Positions 36,430-45,181 of a DNA stretch of 64,000 nt are shown here, in pieces. The stretch spans positions 620,001-684,000 of the forward strand of contig NZ_LNRZ01000001.1 of assembly GCF_001468265.1 (NCBI RefSeq), in the 5' to 3' direction. The DNA is from Sphingopyxis sp. H050. Lineage in GTDB: Bacteria > Pseudomonadota > Alphaproteobacteria > Sphingomonadales > Sphingomonadaceae. Under the pieces are notes generated by a model. It did not search any database and was not told where the DNA came from. It saw nothing but the letters and a program-made list of their open reading frames with translations. Position 1 is the first letter of the stretch. Each line of letters begins with the position of its first letter. Both the position numbers and the translations under genes were made by a program.

Positions 36430-36498
36430 TTTGATCTCCCTGTTTTTTTGGATGATGGTGGGCTTGCCATAGCCCCCGCGCGCGCGCAATGCCGGGCC

Positions 36499-37569
36499 AT
36501 GTCACGTCTCGCCTCTGCCGCCGATGCCGCCTATGCGCTCGTCCGTCCGCTCGTTCATGCCACCGACGGCGAGGCGGCGCATAATCTGACGCTGAGCGCG
36601 CTCCAGCCGTTGCCCCGCGCCCGCCATGCACTGACCAGCCCGGCGCTGACGACCGAGCTGGCGGGGCTGCACTTTCCAAACCCCGTCGGCCTCGCACCCG
36701 GGTTCGACAAGGATGCCCGCGTTGCCCATGCGATGCCGCATTTCGGTTTCGGCTTTGTCGAGGTCGGCACGCTGACCCCGCTGCCGCAGGCGGGCAATCC
36801 GCGCCCACGCCTGTTCCGGCTGGTCGAGGATCGCGCGGTGATCAACCGCCTGGGCTTCAACAACGGCGGGCAGGCGAAAGCGGCGGAGCGGATCGCCTGC
36901 CTGCGCCGCTACGGCCTGCCGGTGCCGCTCGGCATCAACATCGGCGCGAACAAGGATAGCGTCGACCGCATCGCCGACTATGCCAAGGGGACGGCGGCCA
37001 TGGCGCCGCTCGCCGACTATCTGACGGTGAACATCAGCTCGCCCAACACGCCGGGGCTTCGGGCGTTGCAGGACAAGGGTTCGCTCGAAGCCTTGCTCGA
37101 CGGCGTTGCGGCGGCGCAGCCAGCGGAAAGCGCCAGGCCGGTCTTCCTGAAGGTTGCGCCCGATCTCGAACCCGCCGACATCGACGACATCGTCGCGGTC
37201 GCCTTCGACAAGCGCCTTGCCGCGGTGATCGTCTCGAACACGACGATCACGCGCCCCGCGCTGACCTCGCGCCATGCTGGCGAAGCAGGCGGTCTCTCCG
37301 GCGCCCCGCTTACCGAACTGGCGCTGCAGCGCGTCAGGGATTTTCGCGCCGCGAGCGGCGGCAAGCTGGCTCTCGTCGCCGCGGGCGGCATCGCGACGCC
37401 TGAACAAGCCTGGGCGCGCATCCGTGCGGGCGCCAGCCTGATCCAGATTTATTCGGCAATGGTCTATGAAGGCCCCGGCCTCGCCGCGCGCATCGCGCAC
37501 GGCCTGGAGAGCCTCGCCGCGCGCGATGGCTTTGCGCGCGTTGCCGATGCTGTTGGGGCGGGCGACTGA
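36499..37569 (+). CDS. pyrD: Dihydroorotate dehydrogenase (quinone), class 2
   Basis: FMN enzyme (356 aa) of pyrimidine synthesis that passes electrons to the quinone pool. The N-terminal helical membrane-association region (about 1-45) marks class 2. FMN and substrate motifs include 'NPVGLAPGFDKDA', 'VEVGTLTPLPQAGNPRPRLFRL', 'INRLGFNNGG', 'LTVNISSPNTPGLR' (catalytic Ser region) and 'LVAAGGIATPEQAWARIRAGASLIQIYSAMVYEGP'. The ATG at 36499 gives a normal length. It is divergent from the DUF885 gene with 69 bp between starts. Confidence 0.95.
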   Translation: MSRLASAADAAYALVRPLVHATDGEAAHNLTLSALQPLPRARHALTSPALTTELAGLHFPNPVGLAPGFDKDARVAHAMPHFGFGFVEVGTLTPLPQAGNPRPRLFRLVEDRAVINRLGFNNGGQAKAAERIACLRRYGLPVPLGINIGANKDSVDRIADYAKGTAAMAPLADYLTVNISSPNTPGLRALQDKGSLEALLDGVAAAQPAESARPVFLKVAPDLEPADIDDIVAVAFDKRLAAVIVSNTTITRPALTSRHAGEAGGLSGAPLTELALQRVRDFRAASGGKLALVAAGGIATPEQAWARIRAGASLIQIYSAMVYEGPGLAARIAHGLESLAARDGFARVADAVGAGD

Positions 37570-37616
37570 ACCCATCGGGGTTGCGCTGAGTTGAGGTGCG
37601 CGCCAATGTCGCGCGC

Positions 37617-39308
37617 ATGATCAAACGACTCCTTGCTGCTTTCAGCCTTCTCGTCCTCGCCATTCCCTCGCTTGCTTCGGCCCAGGGCGTTACCTCGTCG
37701 GCCGATCCGCGCGCGACCGAGGCGGGGCGCCAGATCCTGCACGAGGGCGGAACCGCCGCTGACGCGGCGATCGCGATGGTCGCGGTGCTGACCCTCGTCG
37801 AACCGCAGTCGAGCGGCATCGGCGGCGGCGGCTTCATGCTCTTCCACAACGCCAAGGACGGCAGCATTTCGACGATCGACGGCCGCGAGATGGCGCCGGC
37901 GGCGGCGAAACCCGAACGCTTCCTCGGTCCCGACGGCAAGCCGCGCGGCTATTCGGACGTCATCCCGGGCGGTCTGTCGGTGGGCGTTCCCGGCAACGTC
38001 CGCCTGATGGAGATCGCGCATCGGAAATGGGGCAAGCTGGAATGGAAGGCGCTGTTCCAGCCCGCGATCAAGCTCGCCGAGGACGGCTATCAGGTCACTC
38101 CCGCGCTCTACACCTGGCTGGTCCAGTTCGAGCCGACGTGGAAGGATTTCCCCGATGCGCGCGCCATCTATTATGTGGACGGCAAGCCCGCGCCGGTCGG
38201 CACGACGATCAAGAATCCCGCCTATGCCGCGATCCTTCGCGACATCGCGGCGCGCGGTCCCGAAGCCTTTTACTCGGGCGCCAACGCCAGGGCGATCAGC
38301 GACGCGGTGGCGAAAGCGCCGCGCAATCCGGCCCAGCTGACGGTGAAGGACATCGCCGCCTACAAGGCGAAGGAGCGCCCCGCGGTCTGCACCACCTATC
38401 GCATCTACAAGGTGTGCGGCATGGGCCCGCCCTCGTCGGGCGCGACCACCGTTTTCGGCATCCTCGGCATGGTCGAGGGCTGGGACATGAAGGCGATGGG
38501 CAAGGATAATCCGATGAGCTGGCACCTGCTCGCCGAAACGATGCAGCTCGCCTATGCCGACCGTTCGGCCTATCTCGGCGACGCCGATTTCGTCGATGTC
38601 CCCGTCAAGGGCCTGCTCGACAAGAGCTACCTTGCCGAGCGCCGCCAGCTGATCTCGCCTTTCGGTGCCGCGGGTCATTATGAGCCCGGCACGCCGCCGG
38701 GCGCGAAGCCGCGCGCCGAGGCCCGGCCGGTCAAGGAGCAGGGGACGACGCACTTCGTCACCGCCGACAAGGACGGCAATGTCGTGTCGATGACCTCGAC
38801 CGTCGAAAGCATCTTCGGCAGCCAGCTGATGGCGAACGGCTATTTCCTCAACAACGAACTCACCGACTTCGACCTCGCGCCGACCGAGAATGGCGTGCCG
38901 ACGCAGAACCGCGTGCAGGCTGGCAAACGCCCGCTCTCGTCGATGTCGCCGACGATCGTCTATGGCCCCGACGGCAAGGTCGTGCTCGCGGTCGGCTCGG
39001 CGGGCGGCAAGCGCATCATCATGCACGTCACAAAAACGCTGATCGGCGTGCTCGACTGGGGTCTGGACGCCAAGAGTGCAATGGAGCTTCCCAATCTGTT
39101 TTTCGGCCAGCAGGGCGTGCTTATCGAAAATACCGAAGCCGGGCAGGCGATTGCCGCGAAGATGAAACCCTTCGGCTACAGCTTCACCGCAACGGGTCTC
39201 GGCTCGAAGCTCAACGCGCTCGAGCGGGTCGGCGACGGCTGGCGCGGCGCCGCCGATCCGCGCGGCCCCGGCACCTCGTCGGTCGATGGCGCGCCGGCGC
39301 AGAATTGA
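37617..39308 (+). CDS. ggt: Gamma-glutamyltranspeptidase
   Basis: Periplasmic Ntn-hydrolase (563 aa) that cleaves glutathione and other gamma-glutamyl compounds and self-processes into two chains. The signal peptide (MIKRLLAAFSLLVLAIPSLASAQ) is followed by the large-subunit motif 'GGTAADAAIAMVAVLTLVEPQSSGIGGGGFML'. The autocatalytic nucleophile is about Thr377 in 'QGTTHFVTADKDGN'. The late 'SSMSPTIV' and 'VGSAGGKRII' segments form the gamma-glutamyl site. The ATG at 37617 puts the signal peptide at the N-terminus. Confidence 0.94.
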   Translation: MIKRLLAAFSLLVLAIPSLASAQGVTSSADPRATEAGRQILHEGGTAADAAIAMVAVLTLVEPQSSGIGGGGFMLFHNAKDGSISTIDGREMAPAAAKPERFLGPDGKPRGYSDVIPGGLSVGVPGNVRLMEIAHRKWGKLEWKALFQPAIKLAEDGYQVTPALYTWLVQFEPTWKDFPDARAIYYVDGKPAPVGTTIKNPAYAAILRDIAARGPEAFYSGANARAISDAVAKAPRNPAQLTVKDIAAYKAKERPAVCTTYRIYKVCGMGPPSSGATTVFGILGMVEGWDMKAMGKDNPMSWHLLAETMQLAYADRSAYLGDADFVDVPVKGLLDKSYLAERRQLISPFGAAGHYEPGTPPGAKPRAEARPVKEQGTTHFVTADKDGNVVSMTSTVESIFGSQLMANGYFLNNELTDFDLAPTENGVPTQNRVQAGKRPLSSMSPTIVYGPDGKVVLAVGSAGGKRIIMHVTKTLIGVLDWGLDAKSAMELPNLFFGQQGVLIENTEAGQAIAAKMKPFGYSFTATGLGSKLNALERVGDGWRGAADPRGPGTSSVDGAPAQN

Positions 39309-39348
39309 TCAATATAATAAAAGAAAACGACATTCGCTGGAGAGAGGC

Positions 39349-41178
39349 ATGAAGCTCGCAAATCCCCATCTCGACCATTTTCCAAGCCTGGTCGCGATGT
39401 TCTTCGACCGCGCGGGGCGCGGCGGCGAAGACCCGTTCCTGTGGCGCAAGGCCGACCGCGCGTGGCAGCCGCTGAGCTGGCGCCAGGTCGCCAATCAGGT
39501 CGCGGCGCTCGCGCATAACCTTCGCGACCTTGGCCTGAAGCAGGGGGACCGCGTCGTCCTCGTCAGCGAGAACAGACCCGAATTCTGTATCGCCGACCTC
39601 GCGATCATGGCCGCGGGCTGCGTGACCGTCCCCACCTACACGACCAACACCGAGCGCGATCACCAGCACATCCTCGACAACAGCGGCGCCAGCGCGGTGA
39701 TCGTTTCGACCGCGAAGCTTGCGCGCGTGTTGATGCCCGCGGCGCTGCGCTCGAACGTCAAGCTGGTGATCAGCATGGAAAGCATGCGCGTCGGCCAGCA
39801 GGGCGATGTCCAGGTCATCGACTGGGACCCGCTCGTCACCGGCGGCGAGGCGCATCGTGCCGACGCCGAGGCGCGCGGGCAGGCGATGACGCGCGACGAT
39901 ATCGCCTGCCTCATCTACACCAGCGGCACCGGCGGTGCGCCGCGCGGGGTGATGCAGCATCATGGCGCGATCCTGCATAATGCCGCGGGCGCAGCCGAGG
40001 TACTGGTCAACGACTTCGGGATCGGCGACGAGGAGGTGTTCCTGTCGTTCCTGCCCTTGAGCCACGCCTATGAGCATTCGGGCGGGCAGTTCCTGCCGAT
40101 CATGGTCGGCGCGCAAATCTATTACAGCGAAGGCCTCGAAAAGCTTGTCTCGAACATCGAGGAAACGCGCCCGACGATCATGGTCGTCGTGCCGCGCCTG
40201 TTCGAGGTGATCCGCGCGCGGATGATCAAGTCGGTCGAAAAGCAGGGCAAGCTCGCGAACTGGATGCTGGGACAGGCGCTTCGCGTCGGCGAGAAGGACT
40301 ATGAGCGCCGCCTGGGCGTACTCGACCGGCCGGTCGACATGCTGCTCAACAAATTGTTCCGGCCGAAGATTTCGGCCCGCTTCGGCGGCCGGATGAAGGC
40401 GCTCGTCTCGGGGGGGGCGCCGCTCAACCCCGAAATCGGCGTCTTCTTCCACTCGATCGGGCTGACGTTGCTTCAGGGCTATGGCCAGACCGAGGCGGGG
40501 CCGGTGATCAGCTGCAATCGCCCCTCGGTGGGCCTCAAGATGGACACCGTCGGCCCGCCGCTGATGAACACCGAGGTCCGGATCGCCGACGATGGCGAAA
40601 TCCTCGTCCGCGGCGAGTTGGTGATGAAGGGCTATTGGCGGAACAAGCCCGAAACCGAGCGCGTCCTGATCGTCGACCCGGCCGAGCCTGACAAGGGACC
40701 GTGGCTACACACCGGCGATATCGGTCATATAGACGACAAGGGCCGCATCGTCATCACCGACCGCAAGAAGGACCTGATTGTCAACGACAAGGGCGACAAT
40801 GTCTCGCCGCAGCGGGTCGAGGGCATGCTGACGCTTCAGCCCGAAATCCTGCAGGCGATGGTCTATGGCGACAAGCGCCCGCACCTCGTCGGTATCATCG
40901 TTCCCGATCCCGAATGGGCATCCGAATGGGCCGCAGCCGAGGGGCTGCCCAAGGATCCGAAGCTGCTGCGCGAGCATGAGAAGTTCCGCGCTGCTGTCCG
41001 CGCCGCGGTCGACCGCGTCAACACCCAGCTGTCGGTGATCGAAAAGGTCCGCAAATTCGACTTCGCCGACGAGCCCTTCACGATCGAAAATGAGCAGATG
41101 ACGCCGTCGATGAAGATCCGCCGCCATATCCTGCGGCAGGTCTATGAGGCCAAGATCGCCGCGCTCTACAAGGCTTGA
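39349..41178 (+). CDS. Long-chain acyl-CoA ligase (AMP-binding family)
   Basis: A 609-residue adenylate-forming enzyme of the FadD15/long-chain acyl-CoA synthetase type. The P-loop is 'IYTSGTGGAPRGVMQHH', and the acyl-adenylate motif follows as 'LQGYGQTEAGPVIS', 'WLHTGDIGHID' and 'GRIVITDRKKDLIV'. The C-terminal catalytic Lys would be in 'MTPSMKIRRH'. The ATG at 39349 has GGAGAGAGG upstream. The 40-bp gap after ggt is A/T-rich and contains a perfect TATAAT (39313-39318), possibly a -10 box. Chain-length preference cannot be judged. Confidence 0.92.
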   Translation: MKLANPHLDHFPSLVAMFFDRAGRGGEDPFLWRKADRAWQPLSWRQVANQVAALAHNLRDLGLKQGDRVVLVSENRPEFCIADLAIMAAGCVTVPTYTTNTERDHQHILDNSGASAVIVSTAKLARVLMPAALRSNVKLVISMESMRVGQQGDVQVIDWDPLVTGGEAHRADAEARGQAMTRDDIACLIYTSGTGGAPRGVMQHHGAILHNAAGAAEVLVNDFGIGDEEVFLSFLPLSHAYEHSGGQFLPIMVGAQIYYSEGLEKLVSNIEETRPTIMVVVPRLFEVIRARMIKSVEKQGKLANWMLGQALRVGEKDYERRLGVLDRPVDMLLNKLFRPKISARFGGRMKALVSGGAPLNPEIGVFFHSIGLTLLQGYGQTEAGPVISCNRPSVGLKMDTVGPPLMNTEVRIADDGEILVRGELVMKGYWRNKPETERVLIVDPAEPDKGPWLHTGDIGHIDDKGRIVITDRKKDLIVNDKGDNVSPQRVEGMLTLQPEILQAMVYGDKRPHLVGIIVPDPEWASEWAAAEGLPKDPKLLREHEKFRAAVRAAVDRVNTQLSVIEKVRKFDFADEPFTIENEQMTPSMKIRRHILRQVYEAKIAALYKA

Positions 41179-41201
41179 TAGCGGGCCTGATCGTCCCCTT
41201 T

Positions 41202-41275
41202 CTGCAGCGGGTGAAGCCGAGACAGCCGCCGAGAAGAAGGTGCGCAAGCGACCATCTCGGCTTCAGCCGATGCAG
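41202..41275. repeat. Imperfect palindromic element after the acyl-CoA ligase gene
   Basis: Arms 41202-41222 and 41255-41275 (CTGCAGCGGGTGAAGCCGAG type) match with two mismatches over 21 nt and enclose a 32-nt spacer. It lies in the 185-bp gap between two convergent genes and could end either transcript. Confidence 0.75.
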
Positions 41276-41296
41276 AGGGAGACTGGCCCCTGTGTT

Positions 41297-41348
41297 GCAG
41301 GCGGGGGTTGCGACCCGAAGAACTCGGCGCAAACCGGCCCCCGCCTGC
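41297..41348. repeat. Second inverted repeat in the same gap
   Basis: Arms GCAGGCGGGGG (41297-41307) and CCCCCGCCTGC (41338-41348) are perfect over 11 bases. The arm core resembles the 59733-59826 repeat family. It directly precedes the 3' end of the convergent lipoprotein gene. Confidence 0.65.
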
Positions 41349-41363
41349 GACCGAGCATGATGC

Positions 41364-41807
41364 TCAGCCAGCGTCCCCCGCCGGTTTGCGATAGGGGACG
41401 AATTCGCCGAAGACGCAGGTCGGGCCGCGGATACCGCTCGTGCGGTCGACCAGATGGAAGAAGTCGCCCTCGCAGGTCGATGAACCGAACTGCTGGACGA
41501 CCATGATGTCGCTGTCGCGGGCAAGGCCGGGACAGACGCCCTTCAGATTGTTGCGATAGACCAGCTTTCCGCTGGCGCGATAGAGCAGGATGTCGTCCGA
41601 AACGCGGATCGTCTGATTGCTTTGATAACTGGGAAGACAGCGGATCGGTTCACCGGGGACCTTGCCTGCCAACTGCTTGTCGAGCCGTTCGGCCTGCTTC
41701 GGGGTGAGCGCCGCTGCGCCGGGCTCCGCGGTCCCTGCGGGGGCGCAGCTCGCGATCAGCGGCGCGGCGACCAGCGCCATCGCTGCGGTGCCTATCCTCT
41801 TCGACAT
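41364..41807 (-). CDS. Small lipoprotein, DUF6491-like
   Basis: A 147-residue lipoprotein with an excellent ribosome site (AAGGAG) before ATG 41807 and a lipobox LIASC. The mature domain has three to four Cys ('IRCLPSYQSNQTIRVSDDILLYRASGKLVYRNNLKGVCPGL', 'STCEGDF', 'PTCVFGEF'), a pattern I associate with the DUF6491 family of periplasmic proteins of unknown function. The longer antisense-looking frame upstream is not credible. Confidence 0.75.
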   Translation of the reverse strand: MSKRIGTAAMALVAAPLIASCAPAGTAEPGAAALTPKQAERLDKQLAGKVPGEPIRCLPSYQSNQTIRVSDDILLYRASGKLVYRNNLKGVCPGLARDSDIMVVQQFGSSTCEGDFFHLVDRTSGIRGPTCVFGEFVPYRKPAGDAG

Positions 41808-41869
41808 GATCACACTCCTTGCAGCATCGACGATGCTGGCAATCTGAAACTGAACGCGCGCTGAAGCCA

Positions 41870-42598
41870 TTAGGCGGCGTCCTTGAGCGCGCGGATACGG
41901 CCGAGTTCGGCTGCGGTCCCGGCGCGCAGGAAGGGGTTGGTCGCGCGTTCGGCGCCGATGCTGGTGGGAACCGTCGGCTCGCCGGCAGCGCGCGCGGACT
42001 CGACCGCGGCCAGCCGCTCGGCGAGCGCAGTATTGTCGGGATCGACCGTCACGGCGAAGCGCGCGTTCGACAGCGTATATTCGTGCGCGCAATAGACCCG
42101 CGTCGCATCGTCGAGCGTACCGAGCCGCTGCATGTTCGCAAACATCTGTTCCGCCGTGCCTTCGAACAGCCGGCCGCAGCCCATCGCGAACATCGTGTCG
42201 CCGACGAAGATCGCGGCGTCGTCACCGAAATGATAGGCGATGTGTCCCGCGGTGTGTGCGGGAACGTCCCACACGTCGGCGACATGCGCCCCTAGCTTGA
42301 CCCGGTCTCCGCCTTTCACCTGCACATCCAGCGTCGGGATGCGGGCGAACTCGGCCGCCGGGCCAGTGATCGTGCAACCAGTCGCCTCCTTGATCGCGGC
42401 GTTGCCGCCGGTGTGATCGGGGTGCCAGTGGGTGTTCCAGATGTCGGTGATCGTCCAGCCGCGCTCCTTTGCGGCTTCGAGTACGGGTTCGGCGACCGCG
42501 GGGTCGACGACCATCGTCGCTTTGCTCTCAGGCTCGTGGACCAGCCAGACATAATTGTCGCTGAGGACCGGAATGCGGACGATGTCGAGCACGCTCAC
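41870..42598 (-). CDS. gloB: Hydroxyacylglutathione hydrolase (glyoxalase II)
   Basis: Metallo-beta-lactamase-fold thioesterase (242 aa) that hydrolyses S-lactoylglutathione. The metal motif is 'NTHWHPDHTGGN', with further ligands in 'DVPAHTAGHIAYHF' and 'VGDTMFAMGCGRLFEGTAEQM', and the C-terminal 'YCAHEYTLSNARFA' is diagnostic of glyoxalase II. The GTG at 42598 has GGAGACAGAG upstream and gives the normal start 'VSVLDIVRIPVLSDNYVW'. The ATG 27 bp upstream is possible but poorly spaced. Glyoxalase I is encoded nearby in the same direction. Confidence 0.93.
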   Translation of the reverse strand: MSVLDIVRIPVLSDNYVWLVHEPESKATMVVDPAVAEPVLEAAKERGWTITDIWNTHWHPDHTGGNAAIKEATGCTITGPAAEFARIPTLDVQVKGGDRVKLGAHVADVWDVPAHTAGHIAYHFGDDAAIFVGDTMFAMGCGRLFEGTAEQMFANMQRLGTLDDATRVYCAHEYTLSNARFAVTVDPDNTALAERLAAVESARAAGEPTVPTSIGAERATNPFLRAGTAAELGRIRALKDAA

Positions 42599-42664
42599 CT
42601 CTGTCTCCTCTCGCTCCGGCCTCATGTCTCCCTGACGGAGCGGTTGGCCGCCAGCCTTGGCCGG

Positions 42665-43072
42665 TCAGGTCGCAATGGCGTCATAACCTTTCGCGTTGAA
42701 CGCGATCAGGCAGAAACCGTTGCCGAACGGATCGGCGAACATGGCCTGTCTGCCATAGGGCAAGTCCAATGTCTCACCTTCCTGCACCGCTCCGGCGCGA
42801 ATTGCTTTCGCTATGGCCGTATCGAGGTCGTCGACGGCGAAATCGGGATGCACCGGCGTCCAGTGCCGATCATATCGTCGCACGCCGCCGCCCGCCGGGC
42901 CGATCGTGGACCCGTCGGGTTTTAAGATCAGATAGATCGGTGCATCGCTGCCGAGGAGTTCGACGATATCCGCAGCGAACCGGCGGCCGACGGTCAAAGC
43001 CAATGCCTGGGTGTAGAAGCGTTCGGCCGCCGCAAGATCGGGGACGTCGATGTTGATCAACAGTCCCGGCAT
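42665..43072 (-). CDS. VOC family protein
   Basis: A 135-residue single VOC/glyoxalase-fold protein (paired beta-alpha-beta-beta-beta modules). 'LLINIDVPDLAAAERFYTQALALTV' opens module 1; 'HPDFAVDDLDTAIAKAIRAGAV' and 'MFADPFGNGFCLIAF' form module 2. The last matches the metal-ligand position of many VOC enzymes. It lies between gloA and gloB and may have a related detoxification role, but the reaction is unknown. Confidence 0.82.
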   Translation of the reverse strand: MPGLLINIDVPDLAAAERFYTQALALTVGRRFAADIVELLGSDAPIYLILKPDGSTIGPAGGGVRRYDRHWTPVHPDFAVDDLDTAIAKAIRAGAVQEGETLDLPYGRQAMFADPFGNGFCLIAFNAKGYDAIAT

Positions 43073-43079
43073 GGTCCGC

Positions 43080-43517
43080 TTACCAGACTCCGGTGTTCGG
43101 CATCGACGCCCAGGGTTCCTGCGGCGGTAGATGGCCTTCCTGCAACAACTCGACCGAAATGCCGTCGGGCGAGCGCACGAACGCCATATGGCCGTCGCGC
43201 GGCGGGCGGTTGATCGTCACGCCGGCGTCCATCAGCCGCTGGCAGGTGTCGTAGATATTCTCGACCCGGTAAGCGAGGTGCCCGAAATTGCGCCCGCCCG
43301 AATATTCCTCGGGCGCGCTGCCGTCTTCGGGCGGCCAGTTATAGGTCAGCTCTACCTCGGCCACCCCCGCCTGCCCGGGCGGCGCAAGAAAGATCAGCGT
43401 AAAGCGGCCTTGCTCGCTGTCGAAGCGGCGCACTTCCTCCAGCCCGATCAGCTTGAAGAAATCGATGGTGGCGTCCGGATCCGACACGCGGATCATCGTG
43501 TGAAGATATTTGGTCAT
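43080..43517 (-). CDS. gloA: Lactoylglutathione lyase (glyoxalase I)
   Basis: A 145-residue glyoxalase I, which converts the methylglyoxal-glutathione hemithioacetal to S-lactoylglutathione. Metal ligands and signatures include '[19 protein letters not shown]', 'EVELTYNW', '[24 protein letters not shown]' and '[15 protein letters not shown]'. It lies seven bases before the VOC gene and about 480 bp before gloB, making a compact methylglyoxal detoxification cluster with the thioesterase and hydrolase upstream. Confidence 0.93.
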   Translation of the reverse strand: MTKYLHTMIRVSDPDATIDFFKLIGLEEVRRFDSEQGRFTLIFLAPPGQAGVAEVELTYNWPPEDGSAPEEYSGGRNFGHLAYRVENIYDTCQRLMDAGVTINRPPRDGHMAFVRSPDGISVELLQEGHLPPQEPWASMPNTGVW

Positions 43518-43526
43518 GGCGCCTAT

Positions 43527-43964
43527 CTAGGCGCGAAGCGCGCGACCTTCAAACGCTTCGAACAGGGATACGAATTCATCGGGCACCGGCGCTGTCGCGC
43601 CCTGCGCCTCCTCGACATGGACGCTCACCTCCAGCCCCGTCGCGCGCAGATCGTCTTTGCCTGCGCCGTGCAGCTCGAACAGGAAGGTCATCGAGCTGCG
43701 TCCGACGCGCGAACAGCGCACGCAAATGTCGATTTCCTCGTCGAGCAGGATGGGCACCTTGTAATCGACTTCAGCGCGCGCGACGTGGAACTCAGGGCTG
43801 TTGTTCGCGGGCCAGCGGTCATAGACTCCGGCTGCGCGCCAATATTCGGTGATGCCGATGTCGAAATATTCGAGGTAGCGACTGTTGAACACCACCGCCT
43901 GCGCGTCGATCTCGGCATAGCGGACGCGCTTCTTGACGCTGAACTTGAAATCGCTGCGAGCCAT
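43527..43964 (-). CDS. Hotdog-fold acyl-CoA thioesterase (4HBT family)
   Basis: A 145-residue thioesterase with the 4-hydroxybenzoyl-CoA thioesterase pattern 'RVRYAEIDAQAVVFNSRYLEYFDIGITEYWRA', where the Asp/Glu near residue 19 would be catalytic. The second half, 'VDYKVPILLDEEIDICVRCSRVGRSSMTFLFEL', forms the central strands of the fold. It lies nine bases from gloA and 15 bases from the upstream hydrolase, so the five genes 44738 to 41870 look like one operon. The acyl substrate is unknown. Confidence 0.88.
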   Translation of the reverse strand: MARSDFKFSVKKRVRYAEIDAQAVVFNSRYLEYFDIGITEYWRAAGVYDRWPANNSPEFHVARAEVDYKVPILLDEEIDICVRCSRVGRSSMTFLFELHGAGKDDLRATGLEVSVHVEEAQGATAPVPDEFVSLFEAFEGRALRA

Positions 43965-43979
43965 ATCTGTCCTTTGGTT

Positions 43980-44738
43980 TCAGGTCGCGAGCCGCGCGAC
44001 GGTATCGATCAGGAGCGCGATGTCGGTGTCGCGCGAAAGGCGGTGATCGCCGCCCTTGACCAGCGTCACCTGCACATCCTCGCTCGCCAGCGCAGCCGAC
44101 AGGCGCAGGCTGATCTCGGGCGGCACGTCGCCGTCCTCTTGTCCGTGGAGCAGCCGCACCGGGCAGGCGAGGGGGATTTCCGAATCTAGCAGCCGGTTTG
44201 CCTCGCCCGACTGCCAGAAACGGCGCGTCGTCATATAGGGCTGGTCGCTGTACGGCGTCTCTTCGAGCAATGCCCCTTCGGCGAGGATGATCGCTTTCTC
44301 GGCATCGCTGAAGCCCCACTCGGTAAAATCCGGCGCGGCCGCGATCCCGACGAGCCCGGCAACCCGCGCCGGCCCGTCGCGCTGAACCAGCGCGAGCGCG
44401 GTCAGCAGCATCAGCCAGCCGCCCATCGACGACCCGACGATGATCACCGGCCCCTCGGTCTTCGCATCGACCAGGTCGAGCACATCGCCCCGCCAGTCGA
44501 GCAGCGTCTGCTCGGCAAACAAACCGTCCGAAAGCCCGCATCCGGCATAGTCGAGGAGCAGGCACGCATGGCCCTCGGCCGCCGCCCAATCGAACAGCGC
44601 GGTCGCCTTGCCGCCCGCCATGTCGGACATATAGCCCGGCAGGAAGACGATCGTCGGCCCGGCGCCGGGCGTGTGACGATAGGCGAGCCGCGGGCGGCCC
44701 GGCCGGTCGAGATAGCTGGGCGCGGTAGCGTCGCTCAC
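43980..44738 (-). CDS. Alpha/beta hydrolase
   Basis: A 252-residue serine hydrolase. The oxyanion region is 'TIVFLPGYMSDMAGGKA', the nucleophile elbow VGSSMGGWL, the acid probably in 'LLHGQEDGDVP', and the His in 'KGGDHRLSRDTDI'. It resembles the palmitoyl-protein-thioesterase ABHD10-like group of small cytosolic hydrolases. It starts at GTG 44738, only nine bases from a palindromic element upstream, and no strong ribosome site is visible. It is the first gene of the glyoxalase/thioesterase run. Confidence 0.87.
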   Translation of the reverse strand: MSDATAPSYLDRPGRPRLAYRHTPGAGPTIVFLPGYMSDMAGGKATALFDWAAAEGHACLLLDYAGCGLSDGLFAEQTLLDWRGDVLDLVDAKTEGPVIIVGSSMGGWLMLLTALALVQRDGPARVAGLVGIAAAPDFTEWGFSDAEKAIILAEGALLEETPYSDQPYMTTRRFWQSGEANRLLDSEIPLACPVRLLHGQEDGDVPPEISLRLSAALASEDVQVTLVKGGDHRLSRDTDIALLIDTVARLAT

Positions 44739-44747
44739 TCTCTAATT

Positions 44748-44828
44748 CCGTTCGTGTCGAGCGACGTCGAGACACCCATGGGGACAATATAAGATCGAGA
44801 GGCCTCTCGACGTCGGCGGATGCGAACG
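44748..44828. repeat. 80-bp palindromic element, copy 4
   Basis: Left arm from 44748 (CCGTTCGTGTCGAGCGACG) and a more diverged right arm ending at 44828. Positions changed in the left arm stem (GACGTC instead of GAAGTC) are matched in the right arm (GACGTC), so the stem is preserved. It sits in the leader of the hydrolase/glyoxalase run. Confidence 0.85.
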
Positions 44829-44859
44829 CGATATTGTGCGTGGCCGATAAGCACGCCGC

Positions 44860-45114
44860 TCAGATCACCCAGTCGATCGTGCTCATCTGCATCACGGCCT
44901 GCCCCTTGGCGCGCCGCTGTTCGACCATGATCTTGTTGAGCCGCTGGATCGTGTCGCTGCCGGTGGTGATGCACCAGCCGGGCACGACGGCATGGACCAG
45001 CGCGCAGACGCCGCCATAGATCATCGTCACCCCGAATTTGGACGCGACGCCGAAATGCTCGATGTAATTCTCATCGACGCTCTTCGGGTGATCGACGAAC
45101 AGGCGCTTGAACAT
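44860..45114 (-). CDS. DUF6356 family protein
   Basis: An 84-residue protein starting MFKRLFVDHPKSVDENYIEHFGVASKFG. It has one hydrophobic stretch 'MIYGGVCALVHAVVPGWC' followed by 'TTGSDTIQRLNKIMVEQR'. The pattern matches the DUF6356 family of small sphingomonad proteins, whose function is unknown. GGAG lies ten bases before the ATG. It probably forms its own unit downstream of the XRE gene. Confidence 0.8.
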   Translation of the reverse strand: MFKRLFVDHPKSVDENYIEHFGVASKFGVTMIYGGVCALVHAVVPGWCITTGSDTIQRLNKIMVEQRRAKGQAVMQMSTIDWVI

Positions 45115-45181
45115 GGCGGGATCGCTCCTTTCCGGCTGCCGCCGCCCTAGCGGGGCGGCGGCGGGGGAGCAAGGTTGCCGT

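Noticed and set aside
42598-42625. ATG at 42625 as the gloB start
   Set aside because: The purine-rich stretch is only about two bases from that ATG, and the family N-terminus begins at the GTG at 42598, which has a well-spaced ribosome site.
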